Shown here piece by piece: positions 33,387 to 41,989 of a stretch of DNA of 64,000 nt. Position numbers and translations under genes: made by a program. The notes under the pieces were generated by a model. That model did not search any database, was not told the DNA's origin, and worked only from the letters and a program-made list of their open reading frames with translations. The DNA is from Vallicoccus soli (lineage in GTDB: Bacteria; Actinomycetota; Actinomycetes; Motilibacterales; Motilibacteraceae), in the NCBI RefSeq assembly GCF_003594885.1, contig NZ_QZEZ01000001.1, forward strand, positions 496,001 through 560,000. The letters run 5' to 3'. How positions within the stretch are numbered: position 1 is the stretch's first letter; every line of letters starts with the position of its first letter.

Positions 33387-34561
33387 GCGCCGGCCCGCGC
33401 GCGCGGCGGCGCGACCACCCGGCGCTCGACGAGGCCCGCCACCTGCGCGTCGAAGCCCTCGGCCGTGAACGGGCGCAGCGCCTCGGCGAGGTCGGCGGGC
33501 AGCGCCGGGGCGCCGTCCGCCAGCACCGCGAGGTCCGGCTCCTGCGCGTCGACGACCTGCACGGCGCCGGCCAGGTCGGCGGGGAAGCCGGCGACCGCGA
33601 AGGGCGTGGCCAGGACCGGGCGGCCGTGGGCGAGGGACTCGACCACCTTGACCTTCATCCCGCCGCCCACCCGCACCGGGGCGAGCGTCACGTCGACGTG
33701 CCGGTAGAAGTCGGCCGGGGACGGCACGGGGCCCAGGACCCGGGCGTGCGGCCCCGCGTCCATCCGGTCGCTCGCGAGGCCGGCCACCACGACGTCCCAG
33801 CCCAGGGCCGCCAGGCGGGGCGCCCAGCGCTCGCGCAGGAGCTCGAGCGCGTCCACGTTGGGCCAGTACTCGAAGTTGGCGAAGAACCCCGCGGCCGGGC
33901 GGGCCGAGGGGTCGCGCGGGACCTGCGCCGTGGCGACCGGTGTGGGCAGCCACGCCACCTCGTGGCCGGCGCGCCGACGCAGGGCCTCGGCGTCGACGAG
34001 GCCCGCCGCGGTGGTGACCGCGGCCTCGGCCGCGAGCCGGTCCTCGGCGCGGACGACGCCGCGCAGCTGCAGCGCGGCGGTGCGCCGGGCCAGGCCCCTC
34101 CGGCGCCCGGCCTCGCGGGCCACCACGTCGCTGTAGAGGTCGGAGTGGTCGACCCAGAGGGCGGTGCCGGGCATCGCGCGGACGTACCGCGAGAAGGGCA
34201 GGACGCTCACCACGAGCAGGTCGACGGGGGCGAGGGAGGCGAGGGCGCCGGCGACGCCGGCGCTCATCCCGCCCACCGCCGTCGGCAGGGGCACGAGGGT
34301 GCGCTTGGCCCGGCGGACCCACGCGGGCCAGTCCCGGGTGCCGACGGTGGTGGACGCCACGGGCAGCACCCGCGCCCCGGCCGGCGGCTGGGCGCCACCC
34401 GAGGTGCCGGGGTCGTGGGCGGCCGCGGCGGGGTCCTGCGGGAACACGACGACGACCTCGTGGCCGAGCCGCGCGAGCGCGGCGACGAGGGCCCGGGTGC
34501 GCAGGGTGCCGCCGTGGGCGGCGCGGTACGGGTCGGTGAGCGAGAGGACGACGACCCTCAC
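33383..34561 (-). CDS. glycosyltransferase (GT4-like)
   Basis: GT-B glycosyltransferase of 392 residues. It opens VRVVVLSLTDPYRAAHGGTLR and has the middle segment LWVDHSDLYSDVVAREAGRR. The donor-site region runs FFANFEYWPNVDALELLRE, DVTLAPVRVGGGMKVKVVE and GRPVLATPFAVAGF. The GGGxKxKxxE segment is a common GT4 feature. It is coupled by GTGA to genes on both sides in the leftward operon. Donor and linkage cannot be read from sequence. Confidence 0.9.
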   Translation of the reverse strand: MRVVVLSLTDPYRAAHGGTLRTRALVAALARLGHEVVVVFPQDPAAAAHDPGTSGGAQPPAGARVLPVASTTVGTRDWPAWVRRAKRTLVPLPTAVGGMSAGVAGALASLAPVDLLVVSVLPFSRYVRAMPGTALWVDHSDLYSDVVAREAGRRRGLARRTAALQLRGVVRAEDRLAAEAAVTTAAGLVDAEALRRRAGHEVAWLPTPVATAQVPRDPSARPAAGFFANFEYWPNVDALELLRERWAPRLAALGWDVVVAGLASDRMDAGPHARVLGPVPSPADFYRHVDVTLAPVRVGGGMKVKVVESLAHGRPVLATPFAVAGFPADLAGAVQVVDAQEPDLAVLADGAPALPADLAEALRPFTAEGFDAQVAGLVERRVVAPPRARAGA

Positions 34562-35766
34562 CGGACGGTGGTCCTCTCCGCCGCGGGCCCGGGCACCTGC
34601 GCGCGCACCGCCGCGAGGTCGACGACGCCGGCGGGCCGCACGTCGAGGTCGGCCGGCGGCGTCGCCGCCGTGCCCTCGGCGAGCGCGAGGCACAGGCGCT
34701 CGTAGTCCGCGGCGACGCCGTCCCAGTGGTAGCGGTGCAGCACGTCGGCGTGCGCGAGGCGCCCGCGCTCGTGCGCGGCGGCCGGGTCGGCCTCGGCGTC
34801 CTCGACGGCCCGCGCCACGTCCTGCGGGTCGCGGAAGAACACGCCGTTGCCGAGCAGGACCTCGCGGTTGAAGCTCACGTCGAAGGCCACGGTGGGGGCC
34901 CCGCCGCCGACCGCGCGCAGCAGGGAGGGGTTGGTGCCCCCGACGGAGTGCCCGTGCAGGTACGTCCGCGCCCCCGCGTAGAGCTGGTCGAGCAGCTCCT
35001 GGTCCCACACCGGCCCCACGAGCCGGATGCGCGGGTCGTCGCCGGCGGTGGCGCGCACGAGGTCGCCGTAGCCGGAGTCGTAGGGCGCCCCGCCCACGAC
35101 GACGAGGGGGAGCCGCGCCGCGCTGCGCCGGTAGCCCTCGACGATGCGCTCGACCTTGTTCTCGGGCTCGAAGCGGGCGACGACGAGGTGGTAGCCGTCG
35201 GCGGCGAGGTCGAGCTCGCCGAGCCGCCCGCCGCCGACGCCGCTGGTGTCGGGCGCGCCGTAGGGGATGAACCAGGTGCGGGCCCGGTGCTCGTCGCGGT
35301 AGTAGTCCTGGATCCCGCGGGCGTCGGCGATGAGGGCGTCGCCCCAGCGCACGGCGAGCTTCTCGGCCAGCCGGTAGTAGCGCTGCCCGGTCGCGCTCCA
35401 CTTGGTGCGCTGCCACTCCAGGCCGTCGACGTGCACCGCCGTCGGGATGCGCCGCAGGCGCAGCGCGGGCAGCAGCGGGGCGTTCGCGGCGTTGAAGACG
35501 ACCGCCACGTCGGCGCGCGCGACCTGCTGGTGCAGCACCGACGCCGCGGTGTGGCTCAGCGTCTCCGCGGTGCGGCTGCGCAGGGCCGGCAGGTGGACGA
35601 GGTCCATGCCGAGGTGCTCGCGCTTGCCGGTGTCCTCCGCGCCGCGGCAGTAGACGACGACGCGGTGGCCGCGGTCGACGAGGCGGGCGCCGATCTCCTC
35701 GGCGGCGGTCTCGAAGCCGCCGTACCGGGCCGGGACCCCGCGCGTGCCGATGAAGGCGATCCTCAT
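34558..35766 (-). CDS. glycosyltransferase (DUF1972/rhamnosyltransferase-like)
   Basis: 402 residues. The N-terminus MRIAFIGTRGVPARYGGFET is the hallmark of the DUF1972-containing glycosyltransferases often annotated as rhamnosyltransferases. The middle has AVHVDGLEWQRTKWS and YYRLAEKLAVRWGDALIADA; the donor domain has VVARFEPENKVERIVEGY and HGHSVGGTNPSLLRAVGGG. CAGGAG precedes ATG 35766, which overlaps the polymerase-like stop. The sugar is uncertain, because no dTDP-rhamnose genes are in the window. Confidence 0.92.
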   Translation of the reverse strand: MRIAFIGTRGVPARYGGFETAAEEIGARLVDRGHRVVVYCRGAEDTGKREHLGMDLVHLPALRSRTAETLSHTAASVLHQQVARADVAVVFNAANAPLLPALRLRRIPTAVHVDGLEWQRTKWSATGQRYYRLAEKLAVRWGDALIADARGIQDYYRDEHRARTWFIPYGAPDTSGVGGGRLGELDLAADGYHLVVARFEPENKVERIVEGYRRSAARLPLVVVGGAPYDSGYGDLVRATAGDDPRIRLVGPVWDQELLDQLYAGARTYLHGHSVGGTNPSLLRAVGGGAPTVAFDVSFNREVLLGNGVFFRDPQDVARAVEDAEADPAAAHERGRLAHADVLHRYHWDGVAADYERLCLALAEGTAATPPADLDVRPAGVVDLAAVRAQVPGPAAERTTVR

Positions 35767-37289
35767 GGTGCGACTCTCCTGTCGAGGGTGCGGGTGCCGC
35801 GCGAGCGGGCGGAGGGACCGCGCTCGATGGGGGCGCGGGAGGCGCCCCGCAGGCTGAGGTAGCCGATGAGCGCGCCCACGAGGGCGGCGCCACCGACGCG
35901 GTGCATGTCGGGCTCGAAGGCGTGGATGAGCATGAGCCCGAGCAGGCTCACGGCCAGCGCGACGTCCACCGGCGGCATGCCCTCGGGCCCCGCGGCGCGG
36001 CGCAGGACGCGCGCCACGGGGACGAGGACCATCGCGAGGAACGCGAGCAGGCCGACGAGCCCGGTCTTGACGAGGTACCAGAGGTAGCCGTTGTGCACGA
36101 AGCGCGAGCCGAACTCGGGGTCCGTCTCGAACGCCTGCAGCAGCGGGTCGGCGATCATCGGCGGGTGGTAGCTGGCGCCGATGCCCTGCCCGAAGAGCGG
36201 GTTCTCGCCCCACGTCATGAGCGCGTAGCGGTTCTCGAGCAGGCGGTACTCGTTCCCCGGCGTCTCGACCTGCTCGGTGGTGAGCCCGCCGAGGACCCGC
36301 TCCTCGAAGCCGGCGACCTGCCGCGCGACGAGGTTGCCGTCGGGGTCGCTGAGCAGCGACGCGGTGCCCGTGAGGCCCACGACGCCGACGAGCGCGGCGG
36401 CGGCCAGCACCACGGCGCCGAGCCGGCCGCCGTGCAGGTCGGCGCGCCGGCGCAGCACCAGCAGCACCGCGGTGCAGAGCAGCAGCGCCAGGAGCGTGGC
36501 CCGCGCGTAGCCGAGGAAGGTCACGAGGAACGCGGGCAGGGCCAGCACCGCGGCGAGCAGGCGCTCGCGCGCGCCCGCCCGCCGGCTCAGCAGCACGGTG
36601 GCCGCCGCCACGAGGACCACGAAGGCCAGGACCTTGCTGTTGACGATGAAGCGCGTGGCGTCGAGCTCGGCCGCGGTCCCGCCGACGCCCTGCACCCGCA
36701 CGTTCGCCACGCGGCCGGCCAGCAGCTCGGTGCCCGTGACGATCGTGACGAGCATGAGCCCGGCGGAGTACCAGAGCACGACCAGGGCCGCGCGCACCGC
36801 GGCGCGCGAGTGCACCGGGCGCCAGAGCCGGCTCGCGATGACGTAGCCGAGCACGATGTACGCCGGCCCGCGCAGGTCCTGGGTGAACGCCTGGAACGGC
36901 TGGTGCCGCACGATGCCGACGGCCGAGTCGAACGCGATGACCGCGGCGTAGGCCAGGACGAGCAGGTCCGTGCGCTGCAGGCGCGAGCGCCGCGTCAGGG
37001 CCACGACCGCGGCCGCGGGGAGCAGGAGGTCGCTGAGGTAGAGGGACTTGCCGCCGACCGTGACCGACAGGGGCAGGGCCAGGAGCGGCGGCGTGGCGGC
37101 GACCGCGAGCGCGAGCACCGGCAGCAGGCCGGGGCGCGAGCGCTGCAGCAGCAGGCCGACGAGGAGGGCGACGGCGGCGGCCGGCAGCAGCGCCACGGGG
37201 CCGCCGAGGCCGACGAGGGCCCCCGTGACGGCGCCGACGCCCGCCGCGAGCAGCGCGGGGCGCGCGAGGCCCTGGTCCACGGCGCTCAC
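35763..37289 (-). CDS. O-antigen polymerase/ligase-like membrane protein
   Basis: 508 residues with about 11-12 hydrophobic helices. The large extracytoplasmic loop (about 325-400) contains NEYRLLENRYALMTWGENPLFGQGIG and FVHNGYLWYLVKTG, the pattern of Wzy/WaaL-type proteins. In Wzx/Wzy pathways such proteins join repeat units at the outer face of the cytoplasmic membrane. The GTG start overlaps the sulfotransferase stop. A second protein of this type is at 54877-56376, so there may be two polymers or a polymerase plus ligase. Confidence 0.87.
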   Translation of the reverse strand: MSAVDQGLARPALLAAGVGAVTGALVGLGGPVALLPAAAVALLVGLLLQRSRPGLLPVLALAVAATPPLLALPLSVTVGGKSLYLSDLLLPAAAVVALTRRSRLQRTDLLVLAYAAVIAFDSAVGIVRHQPFQAFTQDLRGPAYIVLGYVIASRLWRPVHSRAAVRAALVVLWYSAGLMLVTIVTGTELLAGRVANVRVQGVGGTAAELDATRFIVNSKVLAFVVLVAAATVLLSRRAGARERLLAAVLALPAFLVTFLGYARATLLALLLCTAVLLVLRRRADLHGGRLGAVVLAAAALVGVVGLTGTASLLSDPDGNLVARQVAGFEERVLGGLTTEQVETPGNEYRLLENRYALMTWGENPLFGQGIGASYHPPMIADPLLQAFETDPEFGSRFVHNGYLWYLVKTGLVGLLAFLAMVLVPVARVLRRAAGPEGMPPVDVALAVSLLGLMLIHAFEPDMHRVGGAALVGALIGYLSLRGASRAPIERGPSARSRGTRTLDRRVAP

Positions 37290-38362
37290 CCGCGCAGCCT
37301 GCGGCGCACCGAGGTGAGCAGGCTCCGGCTGCGCCCGCGGTTGAGCGCCACCGCGAGGGCGGTCTTGCCCGGCAGCGCCAGGGCCTGCCCGGCGAGGCGC
37401 AGCACCGGCGGCCGCAGCGGGACCGGGGCGTAGCCCAGCCGCTGGGCCTCGGGGGCCGTCACCCGCTGGCTGAGCCAGGTCTCGGCGCGGCCGAGCCCGG
37501 TGCGCCACTGCCCGACCACCGAGGGGTCGACGCCCGACCCGCCGCGGTCGGTGCTGTTCGAGGAGCTGATGCGCGGGACGTCGAGCATCCCCGGCGCCAC
37601 GTCGAGGCCCCAGGGGCGCAGCAGGCGCTCGAGCTCGCCCTGCGGGTCCTGCACGAGGTCCTCGAACCGCAGCAGGGCGACCCGCGGGTGCTCGGCCGCG
37701 CGCAGCCCGGCACGCACGCCGCCGCGCCACAGCAGGCTCGTGGTGAGCGGGTGGTAGTCGGCCCACTGGCGGAAGGTCGTCGCCAGCGGCACGCCGCTCG
37801 TGCCCCGGAACCGCCGGCGCCACCAGTTCTTCTGCGACAGCAGCACGTCGCGCGGGTCGCGCACGAGGACCACGGCGCGGGCGCGCGGCAGCAGGTCGAG
37901 CAGCTCGGTGAGGTAGAAGACGTTGCGCGGCGTCTGCTCCAGGGCGACGTCGCCGCCCTCCGCGGCCGCCTCGTGCGCGAGCACGGCGGCGAGCACGTCG
38001 TGCCCCCGCACCGGGCCCGGGCGCTCGGCCAGCGGCGCCAGGGCCTCGCGGGCGACCTCGGCGAAGGCGCCGGGCACGTGCGGGCGGTGGTACCACTCGC
38101 GCCGGTTGTGCAGCAGGCGGTCCGCGAGCGCGAGGGCCTCGTCCCCGCCGAGCGCGCGGTCGCGGTCGGCGGGGAGCCACATCTCCTCGGCGAAGTGCAG
38201 CTCGCCGAGGTCGACGACGCGCGGGTGGCGCCCGAGCATCCGGGCGAGCATGGTCGTGCCGCTGCGGCTGTTGCCGGCGACGAGGACCACGTCGACGTCG
38301 CCGGGGTCCCCGTCGGCGCGGGCCCCCTGCGGGGCCTGGGTCGACGCGGGGGCTTCCGGCAC
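37286..38362 (-). CDS. sulfotransferase
   Basis: 358 residues. 5' PAPS loop: LVAGNSRSGTTMLARMLGRH (about 26-45). 3' site: AVVLVRDPRDVLLSQKNWW. LRFEDLVQDPQGELERLL is the usual later motif. GTG 38362 is chosen because AGGAGG lies 6 nt upstream; the frame stays open up to 38512, so a longer form is possible. Likely sulfates a sugar of the polymer. It heads a tightly overlapping gene run toward 32514, 211 bp downstream of the flippase. Confidence 0.9.
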   Translation of the reverse strand: MPEAPASTQAPQGARADGDPGDVDVVLVAGNSRSGTTMLARMLGRHPRVVDLGELHFAEEMWLPADRDRALGGDEALALADRLLHNRREWYHRPHVPGAFAEVAREALAPLAERPGPVRGHDVLAAVLAHEAAAEGGDVALEQTPRNVFYLTELLDLLPRARAVVLVRDPRDVLLSQKNWWRRRFRGTSGVPLATTFRQWADYHPLTTSLLWRGGVRAGLRAAEHPRVALLRFEDLVQDPQGELERLLRPWGLDVAPGMLDVPRISSSNSTDRGGSGVDPSVVGQWRTGLGRAETWLSQRVTAPEAQRLGYAPVPLRPPVLRLAGQALALPGKTALAVALNRGRSRSLLTSVRRRLRG

Positions 38363-38573
38363 GGGGTCCTCCTGCGGGGTCGTCGGCCGCGCCGCGGAGG
38401 AGCCCGCGGGGCGTCGTACGGGGGACGTCGTCGACCACGCGCCCCCCGGCGGCAGCGAGTCTTGCAGCGCGACGGGGGGCAGTGCCACCGCTTCGGCGCA
38501 AGTCACACGCACGGACCACGGTGCGTGCCGGAGGGCGCACAGCGGGTCGGTGACGCGGGGGTCGTACGGCCCC

Positions 38574-40097
38574 TCACGCGCCGCGCGCGCCGGCGCGGCG
38601 GCGCCGCGACGGCAGCGCGAGCGCCGCGTACCCGACGACCTCGCGGAAGCGGGCGGGGGCGAGCAGGCGGACGAGCAGGGGGTAGGTCAGCGCCGCGACG
38701 GCGAGCGACGCGCCCAGCGCGACGGCGGTCGGCGCGTCCGCGAGCAGCACGTGGCGCACCAGCGCGACGGCGCCGGCCATGAGCCCGCCGCTGAGCAGCA
38801 GCGGCAGCAGCGGCACGACGAACTCGCGCCACGAGAAGCCCAGCGCCCGCTTGGCCGGGGCGATGGACAGCGGCGCCAGCAGGTACGCGCGCACGGCGTA
38901 GGCGACCGCGACGGCGAGGATGCCGAAGTTGACGGCCACGAGGAACCCGACGACGTTGACCGCCGCGATGACGGCCGTCACCCGCAGGACGGTCTGCGGC
39001 CGCCCGATGGCCATGAGCAGCGAGTTGTTGGAGTAGAGCAGCGCCTGCACGAGCCCGGCGAGGGCGAGCACCTGCATGACCGGCACCGCGTCGTCCCACC
39101 GCTCGCCGAAGAACAGCGCGACGAGGTCGGGGGCGAGCACCGCGACGGCGAGGTACGCCGGCGCGGCGACGGTCAGGCTCGCGCGGATCGCGCTCTCGTA
39201 CGCGCGGCGCATCCGCGGCACGTCCCCCTGCAGCCTCGCGAAGGTGGGGAAGGCGACGCCGTCGATGGTGAGGTTGAGGACCTCGGTCATGATCGTCAGC
39301 AGGCGGTAGGCCACGGAGTAGAGCCCGAGCGCGACCGGCCCGAGCACCGAGCCGATGAGCAGGTCGTCCGAGCGCTTGCTGAGGAACTCCAGCAGCTTGA
39401 TGCCGATGACCTTGTTGCTGTAGCCGAACAGGTCGCGGAACGCCGCGCGCGAGAAGCGCAGGCCGGGCCGGTACGGCGTGACGGCCCACAGGGCGACCGT
39501 GGCGACGAGCTGCTGGGTGACGGCCTGCGCGACGAGGGCCCAGACGCCCCACCCGCCGAACGCCGCCGCGACGCCGGCGACGCCGCCGACGAAGGTGCCG
39601 AGCAGCTTGCGGTAGGCCAGCGAGCGGAAGCCGAGCTCGCGCCGGAGCACCGAGGTCGGCGCGCTGGCGGTGGCGCCGAGCACGAGCGTCGCGGAGAGCG
39701 CTTGCAGCACCGGCACCAGGTCGGGGGCGCCGACGAGCGAGGAGATCGGGTACGCGAGCCCGCACAGCGCCCCGGCGAGCAGGACGCCCGACCCGAGGGT
39801 GGTCCAGAACGCGGTGTCCAGGTGCTCGTCGTCGAGCTCGCGCCGCTGCACGAGCGCCGAGCCGAACCCCTGGTCGACGAACATGCTCGTCAGCGAGATG
39901 AACACCAGGGCGAGCGCGACGAGGCCGATCTCCGCCGGGGTGAGCAGCCGGGCGAGCACCACGAAGACCACGGCGGTCATGGCCCGCGAGCCGACGGCCA
40001 TGAGCGTGGTCCAGGCCACGCCCTTCGCCGCCTGCTGCCTCAGCGGGGCCCCGCCGCCCACGGGGGTCCCGGGGCCGCTCACCGACGTGCCGCTCAC
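38574..40097 (-). CDS. polysaccharide flippase (Wzx/MOP family)
   Basis: 507 residues, about 12-14 membrane helices, of the multidrug/oligosaccharidyl-lipid/polysaccharide exporter superfamily. It begins AAKGVAWTTLMAVGSRAMTAV, continues LARLLTPAEIGLVALALVF and FVDQGFGSALVQRREL, typical of the capsule exporter group. It moves lipid-linked repeat units across the membrane. GTG 40097 has GAGGAG upstream; a TACCGT box lies at 40182-40187. It probably starts the leftward operon with two sulfotransferases, two glycosyltransferases and the polymerase. Confidence 0.92.
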   Translation of the reverse strand: MSGTSVSGPGTPVGGGAPLRQQAAKGVAWTTLMAVGSRAMTAVVFVVLARLLTPAEIGLVALALVFISLTSMFVDQGFGSALVQRRELDDEHLDTAFWTTLGSGVLLAGALCGLAYPISSLVGAPDLVPVLQALSATLVLGATASAPTSVLRRELGFRSLAYRKLLGTFVGGVAGVAAAFGGWGVWALVAQAVTQQLVATVALWAVTPYRPGLRFSRAAFRDLFGYSNKVIGIKLLEFLSKRSDDLLIGSVLGPVALGLYSVAYRLLTIMTEVLNLTIDGVAFPTFARLQGDVPRMRRAYESAIRASLTVAAPAYLAVAVLAPDLVALFFGERWDDAVPVMQVLALAGLVQALLYSNNSLLMAIGRPQTVLRVTAVIAAVNVVGFLVAVNFGILAVAVAYAVRAYLLAPLSIAPAKRALGFSWREFVVPLLPLLLSGGLMAGAVALVRHVLLADAPTAVALGASLAVAALTYPLLVRLLAPARFREVVGYAALALPSRRRRAGARGA

Positions 40098-40181
40098 TGC
40101 TCTCCTCGACGCTCGTCGCCCTGGCGCGCACGGGCGCGGGCGCCGCGGGCACGCCCCGCTCGGCGGTGGGCGGGCCGCACC

Positions 40182-40187
40182 ACGGTA
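40182..40187 (-). promoter_or_regulatory. -10 box of the flippase operon
   Basis: Minus-strand TACCGT, giving a start near 40175 and a leader of about 78 nt. Confidence 0.4.
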
Positions 40188-40239
40188 CGGCAGGAGCCCG
40201 GCCCCGCGGGCGCTCCCCGGGGAACGGGCCCCGCGCAGC

Positions 40240-40271
40240 GGGAGGGCCGCGGCGTGCGCCGCGGCCCTCCC
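40240..40271 (-). terminator. 14-bp hairpin after the second beta-helix gene
   Basis: Arms 40240-40253 and 40258-40271 pair perfectly around GTGC, 37 bp past the end of the leftward beta-helix gene. Confidence 0.7.
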
Positions 40272-40307
40272 CGTGCTCCCCGGGGGTCGGGGAGGTCCTG
40301 CGGTGGT

Positions 40308-41846
40308 TCAGCCGAACGTGGGGCGGGCGACGCCGACGTAGGAGACGCCGTTCAGCGACGCGTAGCTCGCGCCGTGCACGCCGATCGCGCCCTTGACGCC
40401 GCGCAGGCCGATGGTCGCGCCGCTGAGCACCGCGCCCTTGGCCGTGCTGTTGACCTGCACGCCGACCTGCTGGGCGGAGTCGACGACGAGGCCGGCGCCG
40501 AGGGTGGCGGGCTGGTGCAGGGCGACCGCGCGGGTGCCCTTGCCGCCGACGATGCGCACGTTGCGCACGACCGGCGCCTCCGCGAGGGTCCAGGCGACCG
40601 CGCCGGGGGCGGGACGGGCCACGGTGAGGCCCTCGTCGTACGCGCCCGTGATGGTCACGCCGTCGACGACGGTGCCGCGCGAGCGGATGAAGACGCCGCC
40701 GCCGCCCTCCTTGCCGTTGGTCGAGCCGGCGGCCCGGTAGCGGCCCGGGTCGGTCACTGTGGAGCCCGCGAAGGAGATCGCCCAGCCGGGCTCGTGGGTG
40801 TCCAGGCCGGTCGAGGTGGTGCCGCGCACGTCGAGCGAGACCTTGAAGGACTCCGGGTCGCCCATGCCGCGGATGCGGGAGTCGACCGGCTGGTACGCCG
40901 CGTTGGTGGTGAAGGCGTGGCGGACGGTGTGGACCTGGCCGGTGATCCGCAGGTCGCGGGCGGCGCCCACGGCCTCGATGCCGTAGCCGTAGTGCCGGCC
41001 GCTGCCGTAGCGCTTGCCCGACTCGTCGTCGAGCAGGTCGTGGATCCTGACGTCGAAGCTGCCGCCGACGGTGCTGCCGACGCGCACGCCCGAGGCGCCG
41101 CCGTTGCGCAGCTCCACGCCCGCGAGCACGGGGGACTGCACGAGGTCGAGCGTGACGAGCGGGTAGTAGTTGCGGGTCGGGGTCGCGTGCTCGATGGCGC
41201 CGCCGGTGACGGTCAGCGGGGCGGCGAGGTTCGCGACGTACGCCCGGGGGCTGGTGCGCATGGTGCGGTTCAGCGGCGTGTCGAGGGTGACGCTCGTGCC
41301 GCTGACGGCGACGACGCGGCGCAGGTGGCCCGGCTGCATCGGCTTGTGGTCGGCGAAGGCGTCGGACGAGCCGAGGAACAGCCAGCTGCCGACCTTCAGG
41401 CCCGCCGCGGTGCTGAGCTTGACCGTGCTGGAGCCGCGCACGGCGCCGGCGGTGATGCCGTACTGCGCCGCCCCGAGCGACCCCTTCTTGCTGAGGGTCC
41501 CGCGCTTCGGGTCGCCCTGCTGGCGCAGGACGGTGGTGGGGGCCATGGTGATCGAGGTGACGGCGCCGGGGACCTCGAGCGTGCCGTTGACGCGGTAGGT
41601 GCCGGGGCCGAGCGTGAGCGCGCCGCCCTTGGTGGCCGCGGCGGCGAGGGCCGCGGTGAGCGCCTTGGTGTCGTCGACGGCGTCGTTCGCGCGGGCGCCG
41701 TAGGCGGCGGCGTCGACGCCGGTGGTCGCGGCGCCGGCAGGGGTGGCGCCGAGGCCCGCGACGACCACGGGGCCGGCGAGCAGTGCGGTGGCGGCGGCCC
41801 GCAGGGCGCGGCGCAGGGGGGACTTCGGCAGGGGGTTCGGGGTCAT
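40308..41846 (-). CDS. secreted right-handed beta-helix protein (Sec-type signal)
   Basis: 512 residues with a signal peptide: basic RRALRAA, a hydrophobic core, and cleavage probably after PAGA-A (about residue 39). The mature part starts TGVDAAAYGARANDAVDDT, the pectate-lyase-superfamily opening, then beta-helix turns. It shares HYGYGIE, RHAFTTNAAYQPVDSRI and TSTGLDTHEPGWAI with the protein at 30794-32452. Unlike that paralogue it has no twin-arginine motif. It could depolymerise or epimerise the polymer; function is not proven. Confidence 0.88.
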   Translation of the reverse strand: MTPNPLPKSPLRRALRAAATALLAGPVVVAGLGATPAGAATTGVDAAAYGARANDAVDDTKALTAALAAAATKGGALTLGPGTYRVNGTLEVPGAVTSITMAPTTVLRQQGDPKRGTLSKKGSLGAAQYGITAGAVRGSSTVKLSTAAGLKVGSWLFLGSSDAFADHKPMQPGHLRRVVAVSGTSVTLDTPLNRTMRTSPRAYVANLAAPLTVTGGAIEHATPTRNYYPLVTLDLVQSPVLAGVELRNGGASGVRVGSTVGGSFDVRIHDLLDDESGKRYGSGRHYGYGIEAVGAARDLRITGQVHTVRHAFTTNAAYQPVDSRIRGMGDPESFKVSLDVRGTTSTGLDTHEPGWAISFAGSTVTDPGRYRAAGSTNGKEGGGGVFIRSRGTVVDGVTITGAYDEGLTVARPAPGAVAWTLAEAPVVRNVRIVGGKGTRAVALHQPATLGAGLVVDSAQQVGVQVNSTAKGAVLSGATIGLRGVKGAIGVHGASYASLNGVSYVGVARPTFG

Positions 41847-41989
41847 GACCTGTGCTTCGGGTGGTAGGGTGACGGCCTTTTTCCCCCGAACGTGTGGTCA
41901 AGGTCGAGGGCCCCCCAGCCGGGCGCGATGGGACCACGGATCGGGCGTTCCGCCCGTGCGGCGCGCCGAGGACACCTACCGTTCACCCC
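41847..41989. other. divergent intergenic region with an A/T tract
   Basis: 143 bp. Contains plus-strand TAGGGT (41865-41870), a rare CCTTTTTCCCCC tract, and on the minus strand a TTGACC that could be a -35 for the beta-helix gene, without a well-spaced -10. A TACCGT box serves the rightward gene. Confidence 0.4.
41977..41982 (+). promoter_or_regulatory. -10 box of a leaderless promoter for the membrane-protein gene
   Basis: TACCGT ends 7 nt before ATG 41990. Confidence 0.5.
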
